A stretch of 64,000 bases of DNA. Source: Bacteroidales bacterium (GTDB taxonomy: Bacteria; Bacteroidota; Bacteroidia; Bacteroidales; P3). The translations under genes and the position numbers were made by a program. This document shows positions 37,603 through 48,293 of the stretch, piece by piece; the stretch's first letter is position 1, and each line of letters opens with the position of its first letter. The stretch spans positions 1-64,000 of the forward strand of contig JAFURZ010000004.1 of the NCBI GenBank assembly GCA_017480785.1. The letters run 5' to 3'. The notes beneath the pieces were generated by a model. It was not told the origin of the DNA, did no database searches, and saw only the letters and a list, made by a program, of their open reading frames with translations.

Positions 37603-39510
37603 GTGATTGACGCCGGCATCAACCCCAACATCGACCGCATCGCCCTGCGGCTGAAGACCATCCCCGAGAGCCCGGGGGTCTACCAGCACCTCGATGCCGA
37701 CGGCAAGGTCATCTATGTGGGCAAGGCGCGCAACTTGCAGCGCCGCGTGAGCAGCTACTTCACCCACTACGAAGACAAGAGCCCCAAGATAAAGATGCTC
37801 GTCCGCTCGGTGTGCGACATACGCGTCACCGTCGTGGCCACCGAAATCGACGCCCTGCTGCTGGAGAACAGCCTCATCAAGCGCTACCAGCCGCGCTACA
37901 ACTCCATGCTCAAGGACGACAAGACCTACCCCTACCTCTGCATCACCGACGAACCTTACCCACGCCTCCTCTACACCCGCCGCAAGACCCTCAAGGGGCA
38001 GTACTTCGGGCCCTACCCCAACGGGCGCATCCTGCGCGAACTGCAGGACATCATACGCCAGCTCTTCCAGTACCGCACCTGCGACAGAACAGTGGGTAGT
38101 GGACAGTGGGTAGTGGGTAGCACTCGTGGTCAAACGCTACCCACTACCAACTACCCACTACCCACTGTCAGACCCTGCATGAAGCACCAGATAGGCCTCT
38201 GCGGCGCCCCCTGCGCCGGCCTGCAGAGCCAGGCCGACTACCAGGCCACCATCGAGAACATACGCCGCATCCTCAAAGGCGACTTCGGCGACCTGCTCGA
38301 CGACCTCAAGCGGCAGATGTATGCCGCCGCCGCCGACCTGCGCTTCGAGGAGGCCGAAGTGCTCAAGCGCAAGCTGCACCTCCTCGAGGAGTACCAGAGC
38401 CGCTCCACCGTGGTCGACACCAAGGTGGCCGACGTCGACGTCATCAGCATCCTCGGCGACGACCAAAGCGCCACGGGCACCACAGCCTATGCCTGGGTCA
38501 ACTACATGCGCTGCAAGCACGGCGCCATCATCTACAGCATCAGCAACGAGGTGAAGAAACAGCTCGACGAGAGCGACGCCGAACTGCTGGCCACCATCAT
38601 CCCCACCCTCCACGAGCAGAGCCACAGCACCGCCCGGGAAATCATCCTCCCCTTTGCCGTGCCCGACCTGCCCGACGGCTACCTGCAGCAGAACACCAAT
38701 CCCCGCGGCGACCGGCGCAAGCTGCTCGAGCTTTCGCTCCGCAACGTGGAGAGCTTCCGCAAGCAGTGCCTCCACCAGAAAGCCCTCCTCAGCGGCGAAC
38801 ACGCCTCCGAAAGCGGCGAGCGCCTGCTGGCCCGCCTCCAGAAAGCCCTTGCCTTGCCCTCGCTGCCCATGGAGATAGAGTGCTTCGACAACTCGAACAT
38901 ACAGGGTGCCTACCCCGTGGCCGGCATGGTGCGCTTCAGCGGCGGCAAGCCCAACCGCAAGGAATACCGCAAGTTCAACATCAAGACCGTCGAAGGCCCC
39001 GACGACTACGCCTCCATGGCCGAAGTCATCGGGCGCCGCTACAGCAAGCTGGAGCAGCTGCCCGACCTGCTGCTGGTCGACGGCGGCGAGGGACAGATGG
39101 AGATGGCACGGCGCGTGCTGCGCGACGAGCTGCACTGCCCGCTGCCCATCGCAGGACTGGCCAAGAACGACAACCACCGCACCGACCGCCTGCTGGCCTA
39201 CGACGCCGACTACCACATACGCACCGTGCAGATCAAACCCACCGACCCCCTCTTCCACTTGCTGGAACGCATACAGGACGAGGTGCACCGCTTCGCCATC
39301 ACCTTCCACAAGGACAAGCGCTCGAAGGGCACCTTCCGCACCTCGCTGACCGACATCGACGGCATCGGCGAGAAGACGGCCCACGACCTGCTGCTGCGCT
39401 TCGGAAGCGTCAAGCAGGTGCAGCTGCAGACCCTCGCCGACCTGACCGACGCCATAGGCCCCGCCAAAGCCCGGCTGGTGTACGATGCCCTACACGGCGA
39501 GCACGACTAA
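37603..39510 (+). CDS. uvrC: excinuclease ABC subunit C
   Basis: 635 residues. Makes both incisions in nucleotide excision repair. GIY-YIG nuclease (PESPGVYQHLDADGKVIYVG), UVR domain (LRFEEAEVLKRKLHLLEEY), RNase H-like 5' nuclease (CFDNSNIQGAYPVAGMVRF) and C-terminal helix-hairpin-helix (DIDGIGEKTAHDLLLRFGS). The start is GTG at 37603, as the family N-terminus begins here. An insertion of about 25 residues (GSGQWVVGSTRGQTL, PTTNYPLPT) lies between YRTCD and CMKHQIGLCGAPC, encoded by a palindrome (38089-38168) homologous to that in dapF. Confidence 0.95.
   Translation: MIDAGINPNIDRIALRLKTIPESPGVYQHLDADGKVIYVGKARNLQRRVSSYFTHYEDKSPKIKMLVRSVCDIRVTVVATEIDALLLENSLIKRYQPRYNSMLKDDKTYPYLCITDEPYPRLLYTRRKTLKGQYFGPYPNGRILRELQDIIRQLFQYRTCDRTVGSGQWVVGSTRGQTLPTTNYPLPTVRPCMKHQIGLCGAPCAGLQSQADYQATIENIRRILKGDFGDLLDDLKRQMYAAAADLRFEEAEVLKRKLHLLEEYQSRSTVVDTKVADVDVISILGDDQSATGTTAYAWVNYMRCKHGAIIYSISNEVKKQLDESDAELLATIIPTLHEQSHSTAREIILPFAVPDLPDGYLQQNTNPRGDRRKLLELSLRNVESFRKQCLHQKALLSGEHASESGERLLARLQKALALPSLPMEIECFDNSNIQGAYPVAGMVRFSGGKPNRKEYRKFNIKTVEGPDDYASMAEVIGRRYSKLEQLPDLLLVDGGEGQMEMARRVLRDELHCPLPIAGLAKNDNHRTDRLLAYDADYHIRTVQIKPTDPLFHLLERIQDEVHRFAITFHKDKRSKGTFRTSLTDIDGIGEKTAHDLLLRFGSVKQVQLQTLADLTDAIGPAKARLVYDALHGEHD
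38089..38168 (+). repeat. heptad palindrome (AGTGGGT)n in uvrC
   Basis: ACAGTGGGTAGTGG-type units face CCACTACCCACTGT. The centre AGCACTCGTGGTCAAACGCT shares CGTGGTCAA with the dapF copy. Read as GSTRGQTLPTTNYPLPT. Confidence 0.9.
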
Positions 39511-39539
39511 ATCACCTCTGAAATACAACACTTTAACCC

Positions 39540-39578
39540 CTGTTCTTTTACTTTTCTAAAAGAACAGTAAAAGAACAG
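39540..39578. repeat. GTTCTTTTACT palindrome between uvrC and hflX
   Basis: Arms CTGTTCTTTTACT (39540-39552) and AGTAAAAGAACAG (39566-39578) with a third inverted unit inside. It lies between convergent genes and probably also works as a terminator. The same 11-mer occurs at 49411-49441. Confidence 0.8.
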
Positions 39579-39597
39579 CAATAAAACAATAAGAAAA

Positions 39598-40728
39598 TCA
39601 GTAGAGGAAGTTGTTGTAGGGGTAGCGGACGGCGTGGATGCGGGCCACCTCGTCGTAGAGCCTCTGGCGCAGGGCGTCGATATTGGTCTTCTTGACGGCC
39701 GAGACAAACACCGAGCGCTCTCCGTCTTCGCGGTCGGCGTCGCCGGCAAGGCTGTCTATCTTGTTATAGACCATGATGACGGGCTTCTCGTGGGCGCCAA
39801 TTTCCTCCAGTGTGCGGTTGACGGCGGCTATCTGCTCCTCGTGGTCGGGGTGCGAGATGTCGACCACATGGAGCAGTAGGTCGGCTTCGACCACCTCGTC
39901 CAGGGTGCTCTTGAAGCTCTCCACCAGCTGGGTGGGCAGCTTGCGGATGAAACCCACCGTGTCGGTGAGGAGGAACGGCAGGTTGTCGACCACCACCTTG
40001 CGCACCGTGGTGTCGAGGGTGGCGAAAAGCTTGTTCTCGGCCAGCACGTCGCTCTTGCTGAGGAGGTTCATCAGGGTGCTCTTGCCCACGTTGGTGTAGC
40101 CCACGAGGGCCACGCGCACCAGCGACTCGCGGTTCTTGCGCTGGAGGGTCTTCTGGCGGTCAATCTTCTCGAGCTGCTCGCGCAGGAGGCCTATCTTCTC
40201 CTTGATGAGGCGGCGGTCGGTCTCAATCTGGGTCTCGCCCGGGCCGCGCATGCCGATGCCGCCGCGCTGGCGCTCGAGGTGGGTCCAGAGGCGGGTGAGG
40301 CGCGGCAGCATGTATTGCAGCTGGGCCAGCTCGACCTGTGTGCGGGCCGTGGAGGTGCGGGCCCGCTTGGCGAAGATGTCGAGGATGAGGGTGGTGCGGT
40401 CGAGGATGCGGCATTCCAGCTCCCGCTCGAGGTTGCGCAGCTGGGCGGGCGAGAGTTCGTCGTCGAAGACAAAGAAGTCGGCCTCGAGGGCCTGCTTGTA
40501 CTCCTTCAGCTCCTCCAGCTTGCCGCTGCCGACATAGGTGCGGGTGTCGGGCCGTTCCAGTTTCTGTATGACCTGCTTCAGGCAGACGCCGCCGGCGGTG
40601 TCGAGGAGGAAGGCCAGCTCGGCCAGGTATTCTTCGGTGCGCTCCATGGTCTGCCCCGTGGGGCACACGCCGACGAGGATGGCGCGCTCGGGCACGGGCA
40701 CGGTCGAGAAGGTGTTGCAGTTGTTCAT
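39598..40728 (-). CDS. hflX: GTPase HflX
   Basis: 376 residues. Ribosome-associated GTPase involved in splitting stalled or heat-damaged ribosomes. HflX N-terminal domain (YVGSGKLEEL, FDDELSPAQLRNLE), the GGIGMRGPGETQIETDRR linker and the G domain (GYTNVGKSTL, DTVGFIRKLP, NKIDSL). It is coupled to the ThrE-type gene upstream (ATGA overlap at 40725-40728). Confidence 0.95.
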   Translation of the reverse strand: MNNCNTFSTVPVPERAILVGVCPTGQTMERTEEYLAELAFLLDTAGGVCLKQVIQKLERPDTRTYVGSGKLEELKEYKQALEADFFVFDDELSPAQLRNLERELECRILDRTTLILDIFAKRARTSTARTQVELAQLQYMLPRLTRLWTHLERQRGGIGMRGPGETQIETDRRLIKEKIGLLREQLEKIDRQKTLQRKNRESLVRVALVGYTNVGKSTLMNLLSKSDVLAENKLFATLDTTVRKVVVDNLPFLLTDTVGFIRKLPTQLVESFKSTLDEVVEADLLLHVVDISHPDHEEQIAAVNRTLEEIGAHEKPVIMVYNKIDSLAGDADREDGERSVFVSAVKKTNIDALRQRLYDEVARIHAVRYPYNNFLY

Positions 40729-41972
40729 TGCTTTCTGTGTTTGATGATGCGGGCGACAATGGTGCCGGCCACGATGATGCCGCCGGCGATGGCGAGGGTC
40801 ACCTTGAGGGCCAGGAAGCCGGAGGAGGCCGCCAGACGCAGCTGGTTGTTCACGAGATGGTAGGCGGTCCAGAAGATGCCGCCGCCGGGCACGAGGGGTA
40901 TGATGCCGCAGATGAGGAACACGGTCGTCGGGCACCGCCGAAGGAGAGCCAGCAGGGGGCTCACGACGGCCACGGTCAGGGCGCCGAGGAAGGCGGCCGC
41001 CACGGTGCTGGGCATCAGCAGCAGATACACCGCCCATCCGGCCATGCCCGTCAGGCCGCAGTCGACATAGTAGCGACGCGGTGCCCCGAAGAGCACCGAG
41101 AAGCCCACAGTGCCCACAAAGGCCGCGGCGAGCTGGATGGCCCAGTGCGACGCAGTGGCATCGACGACCGGTGCGCCGAGCTGCATGATGCCGCCGCTGA
41201 GGAGTCCCTCGGCGATGAAGGCCAGCGCCACTCCCAGTGCAATGCAGAGGAAGACGAGGAAAGCGTCGGTGAGACGGGTGGTGCCGGCGATGTAGTCTTC
41301 GTTGGCCAGGTCGCGCATGCCGTTGGTGAACGGCACTCCCGGCACCAGCGCGATGATGGTGCCGATAATCATGTTAGGCAGGTGGAGTGGGAATTGAAAA
41401 TTGAAAATTGAAAATTGAAATAACAATACAGCTCCTATGCAGAGCAGCCCGCCCACCAGGCCTCCAAGCACATTGCCGAAGATGCGGCTCATGTGCGGTC
41501 CCACAAAGGTCATAAAGGCCCCCAGCAGGAGGCCGCAGGCAAAGGTAGCCGCGGCATCGACCAGGCTGCCGCCGAAGAGGATGCAGAAGGACCCCACGCC
41601 GAGGGCGATGCCCAGGATGTTCTCCCACCACGGCTTGCCGGGAGCCGTGCGTATGGCACCCAGCCGCGCCGCCAGTTCATCGACCGGCAGGGGTGTTCTC
41701 CGTCCCCCGCTCACCTCACGGCTCAGTTGGTTAACCTCCACCACACGGCTCAGCTGCGTGCCCTTGATGGGGATGAACTCGGCGCGGGCATAGTGCTGTC
41801 CGGTGGCGATGATGCCGTTGCTGAGCACAAAGAAACTCTCGTCCTCGACCCCGTAGGCCGAGGCGATGCGCTCCATGGTCTCCTCCACCCGGCTGATTTC
41901 GGCCCCGTTCTCGAGGAGTATGTGTCCGGCCTCGGTGGCCAGCCGCAGGGCTTTCTCTTGTTCTGAAGTCAT
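40725..41972 (-). CDS. threonine/serine exporter family protein (ThrE-type)
   Basis: 415 residues. The cytoplasmic N-terminal ThrE domain (about 1-120; LLENGAEISRVEETMERIA) is followed by five membrane segments and then a second ThrE_2-like block of about four segments (LICGIIPLVPGGGIFWTAYHLV). It exports amino acids such as Thr or Ser. A heptad repeat (41391-41420) encodes FQFSIFNFQF at the end of a membrane segment (GLLCIGAVLL-FQFSIFNFQF), just before the LPNMIIGTIIALVPGVPFTNG block. The hydrophobic reading frame of the repeat may have allowed it to stay. First gene of an operon with hflX. Confidence 0.88.
   Translation of the reverse strand: MTSEQEKALRLATEAGHILLENGAEISRVEETMERIASAYGVEDESFFVLSNGIIATGQHYARAEFIPIKGTQLSRVVEVNQLSREVSGGRRTPLPVDELAARLGAIRTAPGKPWWENILGIALGVGSFCILFGGSLVDAAATFACGLLLGAFMTFVGPHMSRIFGNVLGGLVGGLLCIGAVLLFQFSIFNFQFPLHLPNMIIGTIIALVPGVPFTNGMRDLANEDYIAGTTRLTDAFLVFLCIALGVALAFIAEGLLSGGIMQLGAPVVDATASHWAIQLAAAFVGTVGFSVLFGAPRRYYVDCGLTGMAGWAVYLLLMPSTVAAAFLGALTVAVVSPLLALLRRCPTTVFLICGIIPLVPGGGIFWTAYHLVNNQLRLAASSGFLALKVTLAIAGGIIVAGTIVARIIKHRKQ
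41391..41420 (-). repeat. heptad repeat (ATTGAAA)n in the ThrE-type gene
   Basis: Four tandem ATTGAAA units in one orientation only, the same unit as upstream of ruvX. Coding direction: FQFSIFNFQF. Confidence 0.8.
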
Positions 41973-42025
41973 CTGCTGGTTTGCTGTTTATACAATATTA
42001 TATATGTGTGGTATCACCGCCTGCG

Positions 42026-43258
42026 TCAGAAAACTATGGAGTCGTAAGGGGTGAAACCGAAAAGGAAGTTGCGCAACACTATGGCCGGGACGAGGCCTTC
42101 GTAACTGATGTAATACAGTTGTGCCGCATAGACCAACAATAGCACCGCCAGGTACCAACGGCGCTTGAAGAAGAGCCACATGCGCTCCAAGGCCTCTTTC
42201 AACGGCAGGTTGCCGTCGTGAGAGACCACCAACAGCAAAGCCATCAGGCCAAAGAACCAGCATATCCACCAGCGTGTATAGTCGGTGGTGCGCAGGAAGA
42301 CAGGGATGGTGAGGACAGTGATGACGACGGGGACAATCCAATAACGGCACTGCCGGGAGTGTCGGGCCGCCGCGAACCAAGGCCAGTAGAAGACCGCGAG
42401 TATCGGGGACATCAACAGAAGGGAGAAGACAAACTCGACGATGCGCAGACTCTGCAGGCCTTCCACATTGTTGCTGCCATAGTCGTAATAGTACTGCCGC
42501 AAAGCCTCCTTGTCGGCTCCGCAGGCGTCGGGGGCGGCACGTCGCACGATGTCGGCCTGCAAGGTGTCGATGTCGACATTCATGTGGCCGAACAGCCAGA
42601 TGGAGACAAAGAGAGACAATATGGCGAGGCATATCAAGCCGTAGACTACTGCCTTCTTCACCGAGAAGCCGCCATCGGTCATGTCGTAGACAAACAGTGC
42701 GACAAACAGCGGGAAGAGCGTGCAGCAGAAGGTGTGGTGTATGAGACACCCGGCGGCGGCGACAAGGAGTGTCAGCAGGTAGTACCACCACCTTCCTCGC
42801 CAGCGAAGGAACAGGAGCAGCCAACCCAAGGTGAGTACCAGCTGGTAGGTCTCCATGAAGCCGGCCGACATGCCGCGGTTGCAGAACTGCAAGACGTTGA
42901 ATGGCTGCACGACATACAGCACCAGCACCGCCGCCACGGGCGTCATCGCGTCGCCGGGTTTCACCGTCCGCAAGACAAAGAGGAGCAATAGGAGCAGCAG
43001 CAGGAGGTTGGCCACGAGGACGATGCCGGTCACGACGCCGCCAGTGACATAGTCGGGGAACAGCCATCCGCAGATTGTGCCTATCAGCTTCCGTCCGCCA
43101 AAGCCGGTGTCGTAGCCGACAAAGTAATGCACGCTGGGCCACCATTCGCCGATGTGGAAAGAGTAACGTATCACGTTGATGACCGTCGGAACGAGGCACA
43201 GCGCCGCCAAGAGTGGCAGCCGGTATTTGCGGACAAAGGAGGGGATTGTTTTCGGCAT
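42026..43258 (-). CDS. polytopic membrane protein of unknown function
   Basis: 410 residues with about ten predicted membrane segments and a short charged N-terminus. One loop (about 225-280; MNVDIDTLQADIVRRAAP) lies outside the hydrophobic regions. The overall look (charged residues after the first segment, GYDTGFGGRKLIG) is that of GT-C-like or DUF6056-type membrane proteins in surface-glycan loci, but I do not recognise a family with confidence. It starts three bases after the U32 peptidase gene on the same strand. Confidence 0.65.
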   Translation of the reverse strand: MPKTIPSFVRKYRLPLLAALCLVPTVINVIRYSFHIGEWWPSVHYFVGYDTGFGGRKLIGTICGWLFPDYVTGGVVTGIVLVANLLLLLLLLLFVLRTVKPGDAMTPVAAVLVLYVVQPFNVLQFCNRGMSAGFMETYQLVLTLGWLLLFLRWRGRWWYYLLTLLVAAAGCLIHHTFCCTLFPLFVALFVYDMTDGGFSVKKAVVYGLICLAILSLFVSIWLFGHMNVDIDTLQADIVRRAAPDACGADKEALRQYYYDYGSNNVEGLQSLRIVEFVFSLLLMSPILAVFYWPWFAAARHSRQCRYWIVPVVITVLTIPVFLRTTDYTRWWICWFFGLMALLLVVSHDGNLPLKEALERMWLFFKRRWYLAVLLLVYAAQLYYISYEGLVPAIVLRNFLFGFTPYDSIVF

Positions 43259-43261
43259 AGG

Positions 43262-44545
43262 TCAATACTCTTCGGTTACTTGGTCGATGCGGTACACCTT
43301 GTCGCCACGGCGCAAAGGCTCGGTGGTGGCGAAGCTGAAGCGGTCGCCCTGATGCACCTCGGGCACCGGGTCGCGCTCGAGGCGCAGTTCCTCGATGGCC
43401 GCACGGTAGACGCCGGTGGTCTCGCCGATGACCATCACCTCGTCGCCCACCCGCAGCGTCTCGGCGGTCTGCAGCTGTACCTCGGCCACACCGATGCGAT
43501 GGAAGTAGTTCTTCACCAAGCCCAGGTAGACCTTCTGCTCGGTGGCCTGGCTGCCGTAGCGGTCGCTCCACTCGCCGAGGCGGCGTCCCAGGTAGTAGCC
43601 GTCCCAGAAACCGCGGTTGAAGACGGTGGCCAGCCGGCGCGTCCAGTCGGCGATGCGGTCGGGCGTGTAGGTGCCGGCAGCGATGGCCTCTACCGCCTCG
43701 CGGTAACACTCGGTGACAGTGCGCACATAGTCGGCGCTCCGGCCACGGCCCTCTATCTTCAGCACCCGCACACCGGCCTTCACTATCTTGTCGAGGAAGC
43801 CGATGGTGCAGAGGTCCTTGGGCGACATGATGTATTCGTTGTCTATCTCCAGCTCCAGGTCGCTCTCCTTGTCCTTGACGATGTAGCCGCGGCGGCAGAG
43901 CTGGAGGCAGGCACCGCGGTTGGCCGAGTAGTTGTAGTTGTCGAGGCTGAGGTAGCACTTGCCGCTGACGCTCATGCAGAGGGCACCGTGGGCAAACACC
44001 TCCACCTGCACCAGCTCCCCCTTGGGGCCGCGAATGTCGTTGTCGCGGATGTACTGCGTAATCTCGGCTACCTGGCTCAGCGGCAGCTCGCGGGCAGTGA
44101 CGATGACGTCGGCAAAGCGGGCATAGTAGCGCACCGCCTCGGTGTTGCTGACGTTGCACTGGGTGGAGATATGCACCTCAAATGGTCGGTTCGCTCCACT
44201 TCGGTCGCGTCCGCCCATTGCGTTGGCATAGGTGATGACGGCCATGTCGCTGGCGATGATAGCGCTGACGCCGGCCTCCTGCGCGGCATGCAACAGGGCG
44301 TGCATCTCTTCTATCTCGCTGTTATAGATGATGGTGTTGACGGTGAGGTAGGTGCGCACGCCGGCCTCACGGGCGGTGGCGACGATGCGGGGCAGGTCGT
44401 CGGCGGTGAAGTTGGCAGCCGAACGCGACCGCATGTTCAACTTCCCCACTCCGAAATAGACGGCGTCGGCACCTCCCTGCAAGGCCGCCTGCAGGCTCTC
44501 CCACGAGCCCACCGGGGCCATGATTTCTATCTGGTGGTTGCTCAT
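43262..44545 (-). CDS. U32 family peptidase, TrhP/YegQ-like
   Basis: 427 residues. TIM-barrel N-terminus (IEIMAPVGSWESLQAALQGG) and the U32 signature VEVFAHGALCMSVSGKCYLS with an FeS-type Cys set (C in GALC, GKC and later RGACLQLCRRG). Closest in layout to YegQ/TrhP, which hydroxylates uridine-34 in tRNA from prephenate, so a tRNA-modifying role is more likely than proteolysis. The start MSNHQIEIM overlaps the stop of the upstream esterase gene (ATGA). Confidence 0.88.
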   Translation of the reverse strand: MSNHQIEIMAPVGSWESLQAALQGGADAVYFGVGKLNMRSRSAANFTADDLPRIVATAREAGVRTYLTVNTIIYNSEIEEMHALLHAAQEAGVSAIIASDMAVITYANAMGGRDRSGANRPFEVHISTQCNVSNTEAVRYYARFADVIVTARELPLSQVAEITQYIRDNDIRGPKGELVQVEVFAHGALCMSVSGKCYLSLDNYNYSANRGACLQLCRRGYIVKDKESDLELEIDNEYIMSPKDLCTIGFLDKIVKAGVRVLKIEGRGRSADYVRTVTECYREAVEAIAAGTYTPDRIADWTRRLATVFNRGFWDGYYLGRRLGEWSDRYGSQATEQKVYLGLVKNYFHRIGVAEVQLQTAETLRVGDEVMVIGETTGVYRAAIEELRLERDPVPEVHQGDRFSFATTEPLRRGDKVYRIDQVTEEY

Positions 44546-45468
44546 TTCGTGTACAAATCGATAACGGTCATATTGGTCCACTCGGTGGGCACCAGCTTCT
44601 CGTCGTGCATGGTGGCGTCGAGGGTGGTGCGGCGGCCGTCGAACACCTGCTCGACAAAGCCGCAGAAGATGTCGACCGAGCCGGGCAGGAACGAGGCCAC
44701 CTCGTGTCCGATGCCCTCGAAGCGCACTATCCAGGTGGGGAACCCCTGCTTCGTCATGCGCTTATACACGGTGCTGGCTCCCCACAGGGCATGGCTCAGC
44801 AGCGGCGGGTACCTCTTGTAGGCCACTATCTTGTCCTTGGTGCCATGCATCAGCATGGTCGGGGCCGGCGGAGTGGCATACTTGGGCTTGCCCTTGCACA
44901 TGACGGCGCCGGAATAGGGCACCACGGCGGCAGGCATCCAGCCGGGCGGCAGTACCGACGCCTCGGGCAGCGCGTTGGCACGGCAGTAGTCGAGCTGCAA
45001 CACCGTGATGGCGCCAGCCGAGCTGCCGGTGAGTACAATCCGCTCGGGGTTGATATTCAACTCGCCCGCATGCTGCACCACATAGGCCACGGCGGCGGCA
45101 CAGTCCTCGGTGGCTATATTGATGACCCACTGGAACATGTCCTGCAGGCCTTTCAGGCCTTTGTACTGCTTGACCCGGACGGTGTCACGCAGGCCGAGAC
45201 GGTAGTCGGGACTGACCACCGTATAGCCGCGGGCCGTGAGCCGCTGGGCCACCAGCTGCTGGTATTCATTGTCGCGCTCGCCGGCCACAAAGCCGCCGCC
45301 GAACAGAGCAACGACACAGGCCTTGTCGCTCCGCGGCACCTCGGGCCGCCACACATCAAGCCACAGCGTCGAGTCGCGCTCGACAAAGGCATAGGTCTGC
45401 TTCTGCTGCCCCACGGCCATCAAAGCCGGCACCAGCAGCAAGGTCAAGACAAAGAGCTTTCTCATCAT
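44542..45468 (-). CDS. secreted alpha/beta hydrolase (carboxylesterase-like)
   Basis: 308 residues. A signal peptide (MMRKLFVLTLLLVPALMAVGQ) is followed by an alpha/beta hydrolase. The oxyanion-hole region is ALFGGGFVAG, the nucleophile Ser lies in TGSSAGA, and the late His is probably GIGHEVASF. It resembles the BD-FAE/Aes type found in Bacteroidota polysaccharide loci, but no glycan genes are adjacent. The natural substrate is unknown. It overlaps the U32 gene downstream. Confidence 0.83.
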   Translation of the reverse strand: MMRKLFVLTLLLVPALMAVGQQKQTYAFVERDSTLWLDVWRPEVPRSDKACVVALFGGGFVAGERDNEYQQLVAQRLTARGYTVVSPDYRLGLRDTVRVKQYKGLKGLQDMFQWVINIATEDCAAAVAYVVQHAGELNINPERIVLTGSSAGAITVLQLDYCRANALPEASVLPPGWMPAAVVPYSGAVMCKGKPKYATPPAPTMLMHGTKDKIVAYKRYPPLLSHALWGASTVYKRMTKQGFPTWIVRFEGIGHEVASFLPGSVDIFCGFVEQVFDGRRTTLDATMHDEKLVPTEWTNMTVIDLYTK

Positions 45469-45478
45469 ATATTATACA

Positions 45479-46225
45479 CTAGAAACTGAAGTTCATACCC
45501 GCACTGATGGTGAAAAAGTCGGCGGTGAATGGGGAGGAACTGGAGCTGCTACTGCTCTCGATGTCGCTCAACCAGGCAAAACTTCCTCGCAGACAGAACT
45601 TGACGTGCTCACCGCCAATGCGGAACACCACCTGCGGCTCGAGGAGCAGATTGGACGAGGTATAGACCGAGCACTCGTCGGGCATCAGTTCCCCGTTGGA
45701 GTCGTAACGGCGGTACTTGAAGTCGGGGACATAGGCACCCACCTTCATACCGAAGGCCAGGTCGATATGGGCGCCCGTGAGGTCGTGCCAGCCGATATTG
45801 ACCTGACCGAAAGGCACCGTGAAGTGGCCGGAATAGTCGTAAGTACCCGCCGAACTGCTACTGTCGCTGGGCATTTGGCTGGGCTGCCGCCAGGCACCAC
45901 CCATGCCAAAGCCCACATAGCCCTCCAGCAGCCCGTGCTCACCCAAGGGCAGATAGGCACCGGGAGCCAGCTGGGTGTAGAAATTGTCGCCTCCGTAGTT
46001 GAGGTGCACCTGACCCGCCAGCCAATCGGTGAAACCGTAACTGGCAGTGGCATTGATGGTCATCACATCCGGCAGTGCCCACGCCGAGACAGCCAACGAA
46101 GCATCCACTCGCGTGTCGCCGGCATGGTTGATGAGCGGGATATCCACCGCTTGGGGATGGTAGATGCTGCATCCCGTAGTCAGCAGCAGCACCGCCGCCA
46201 TAATAGGTACAAGTCTCTTCTTCAT
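45479..46225 (-). CDS. outer-membrane beta-barrel lipoprotein, unknown
   Basis: 248 residues. Lipoprotein signal with lipobox LLTTGC, then strands with aromatic girdles ending in Phe (FTISAGMNFSF). Two serine runs (SDSSSSAG and SSSSSSSS) lie in putative external loops. I recognise no family. Ten bases upstream of the esterase gene, so probably the first gene of that run. Confidence 0.65.
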   Translation of the reverse strand: MKKRLVPIMAAVLLLTTGCSIYHPQAVDIPLINHAGDTRVDASLAVSAWALPDVMTINATASYGFTDWLAGQVHLNYGGDNFYTQLAPGAYLPLGEHGLLEGYVGFGMGGAWRQPSQMPSDSSSSAGTYDYSGHFTVPFGQVNIGWHDLTGAHIDLAFGMKVGAYVPDFKYRRYDSNGELMPDECSVYTSSNLLLEPQVVFRIGGEHVKFCLRGSFAWLSDIESSSSSSSSPFTADFFTISAGMNFSF

Positions 46226-46341
46226 AGTATATATTGTTTAATACACTTAACTATTAACGTCGGGCGAACACAAATATTGTGTCCGCGCAATCTTTTTCAC
46301 CACCTGTTGAAAAAATATTTTTCCGACCCGTTTTTATTTCG

Positions 46342-46349
46342 TATATTTG
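46342..46349 (+). promoter_or_regulatory. -7 element (TATATTTG) of korAB
   Basis: Exact TAnnTTTG match 45 bases before the korA ATG. The -33 region is a T-run. Confidence 0.6.
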
Positions 46350-46393
46350 CACTTTCAAAACACACGAGTCAAATCAATAAACATACCAATAAC

Positions 46394-48232
<1,839 letters not shown>

Positions 48233-48233
48233 A

Positions 48234-48277
48234 TTCTAGAACCTCTAGATAATCTAGTCCCTCTAGAGCATCTAGAA
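48234..48277. repeat. CTAGA-rich intergenic repeat between korA and korB
   Basis: Five TCTAGA or TCTAGT units spaced eight to ten bases apart, starting TTCTAGA and ending TCTAGAA, partly palindromic. It fills the korA-korB gap. Confidence 0.7.
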
Positions 48278-48293
48278 AAAATCAAGAAAGAAT

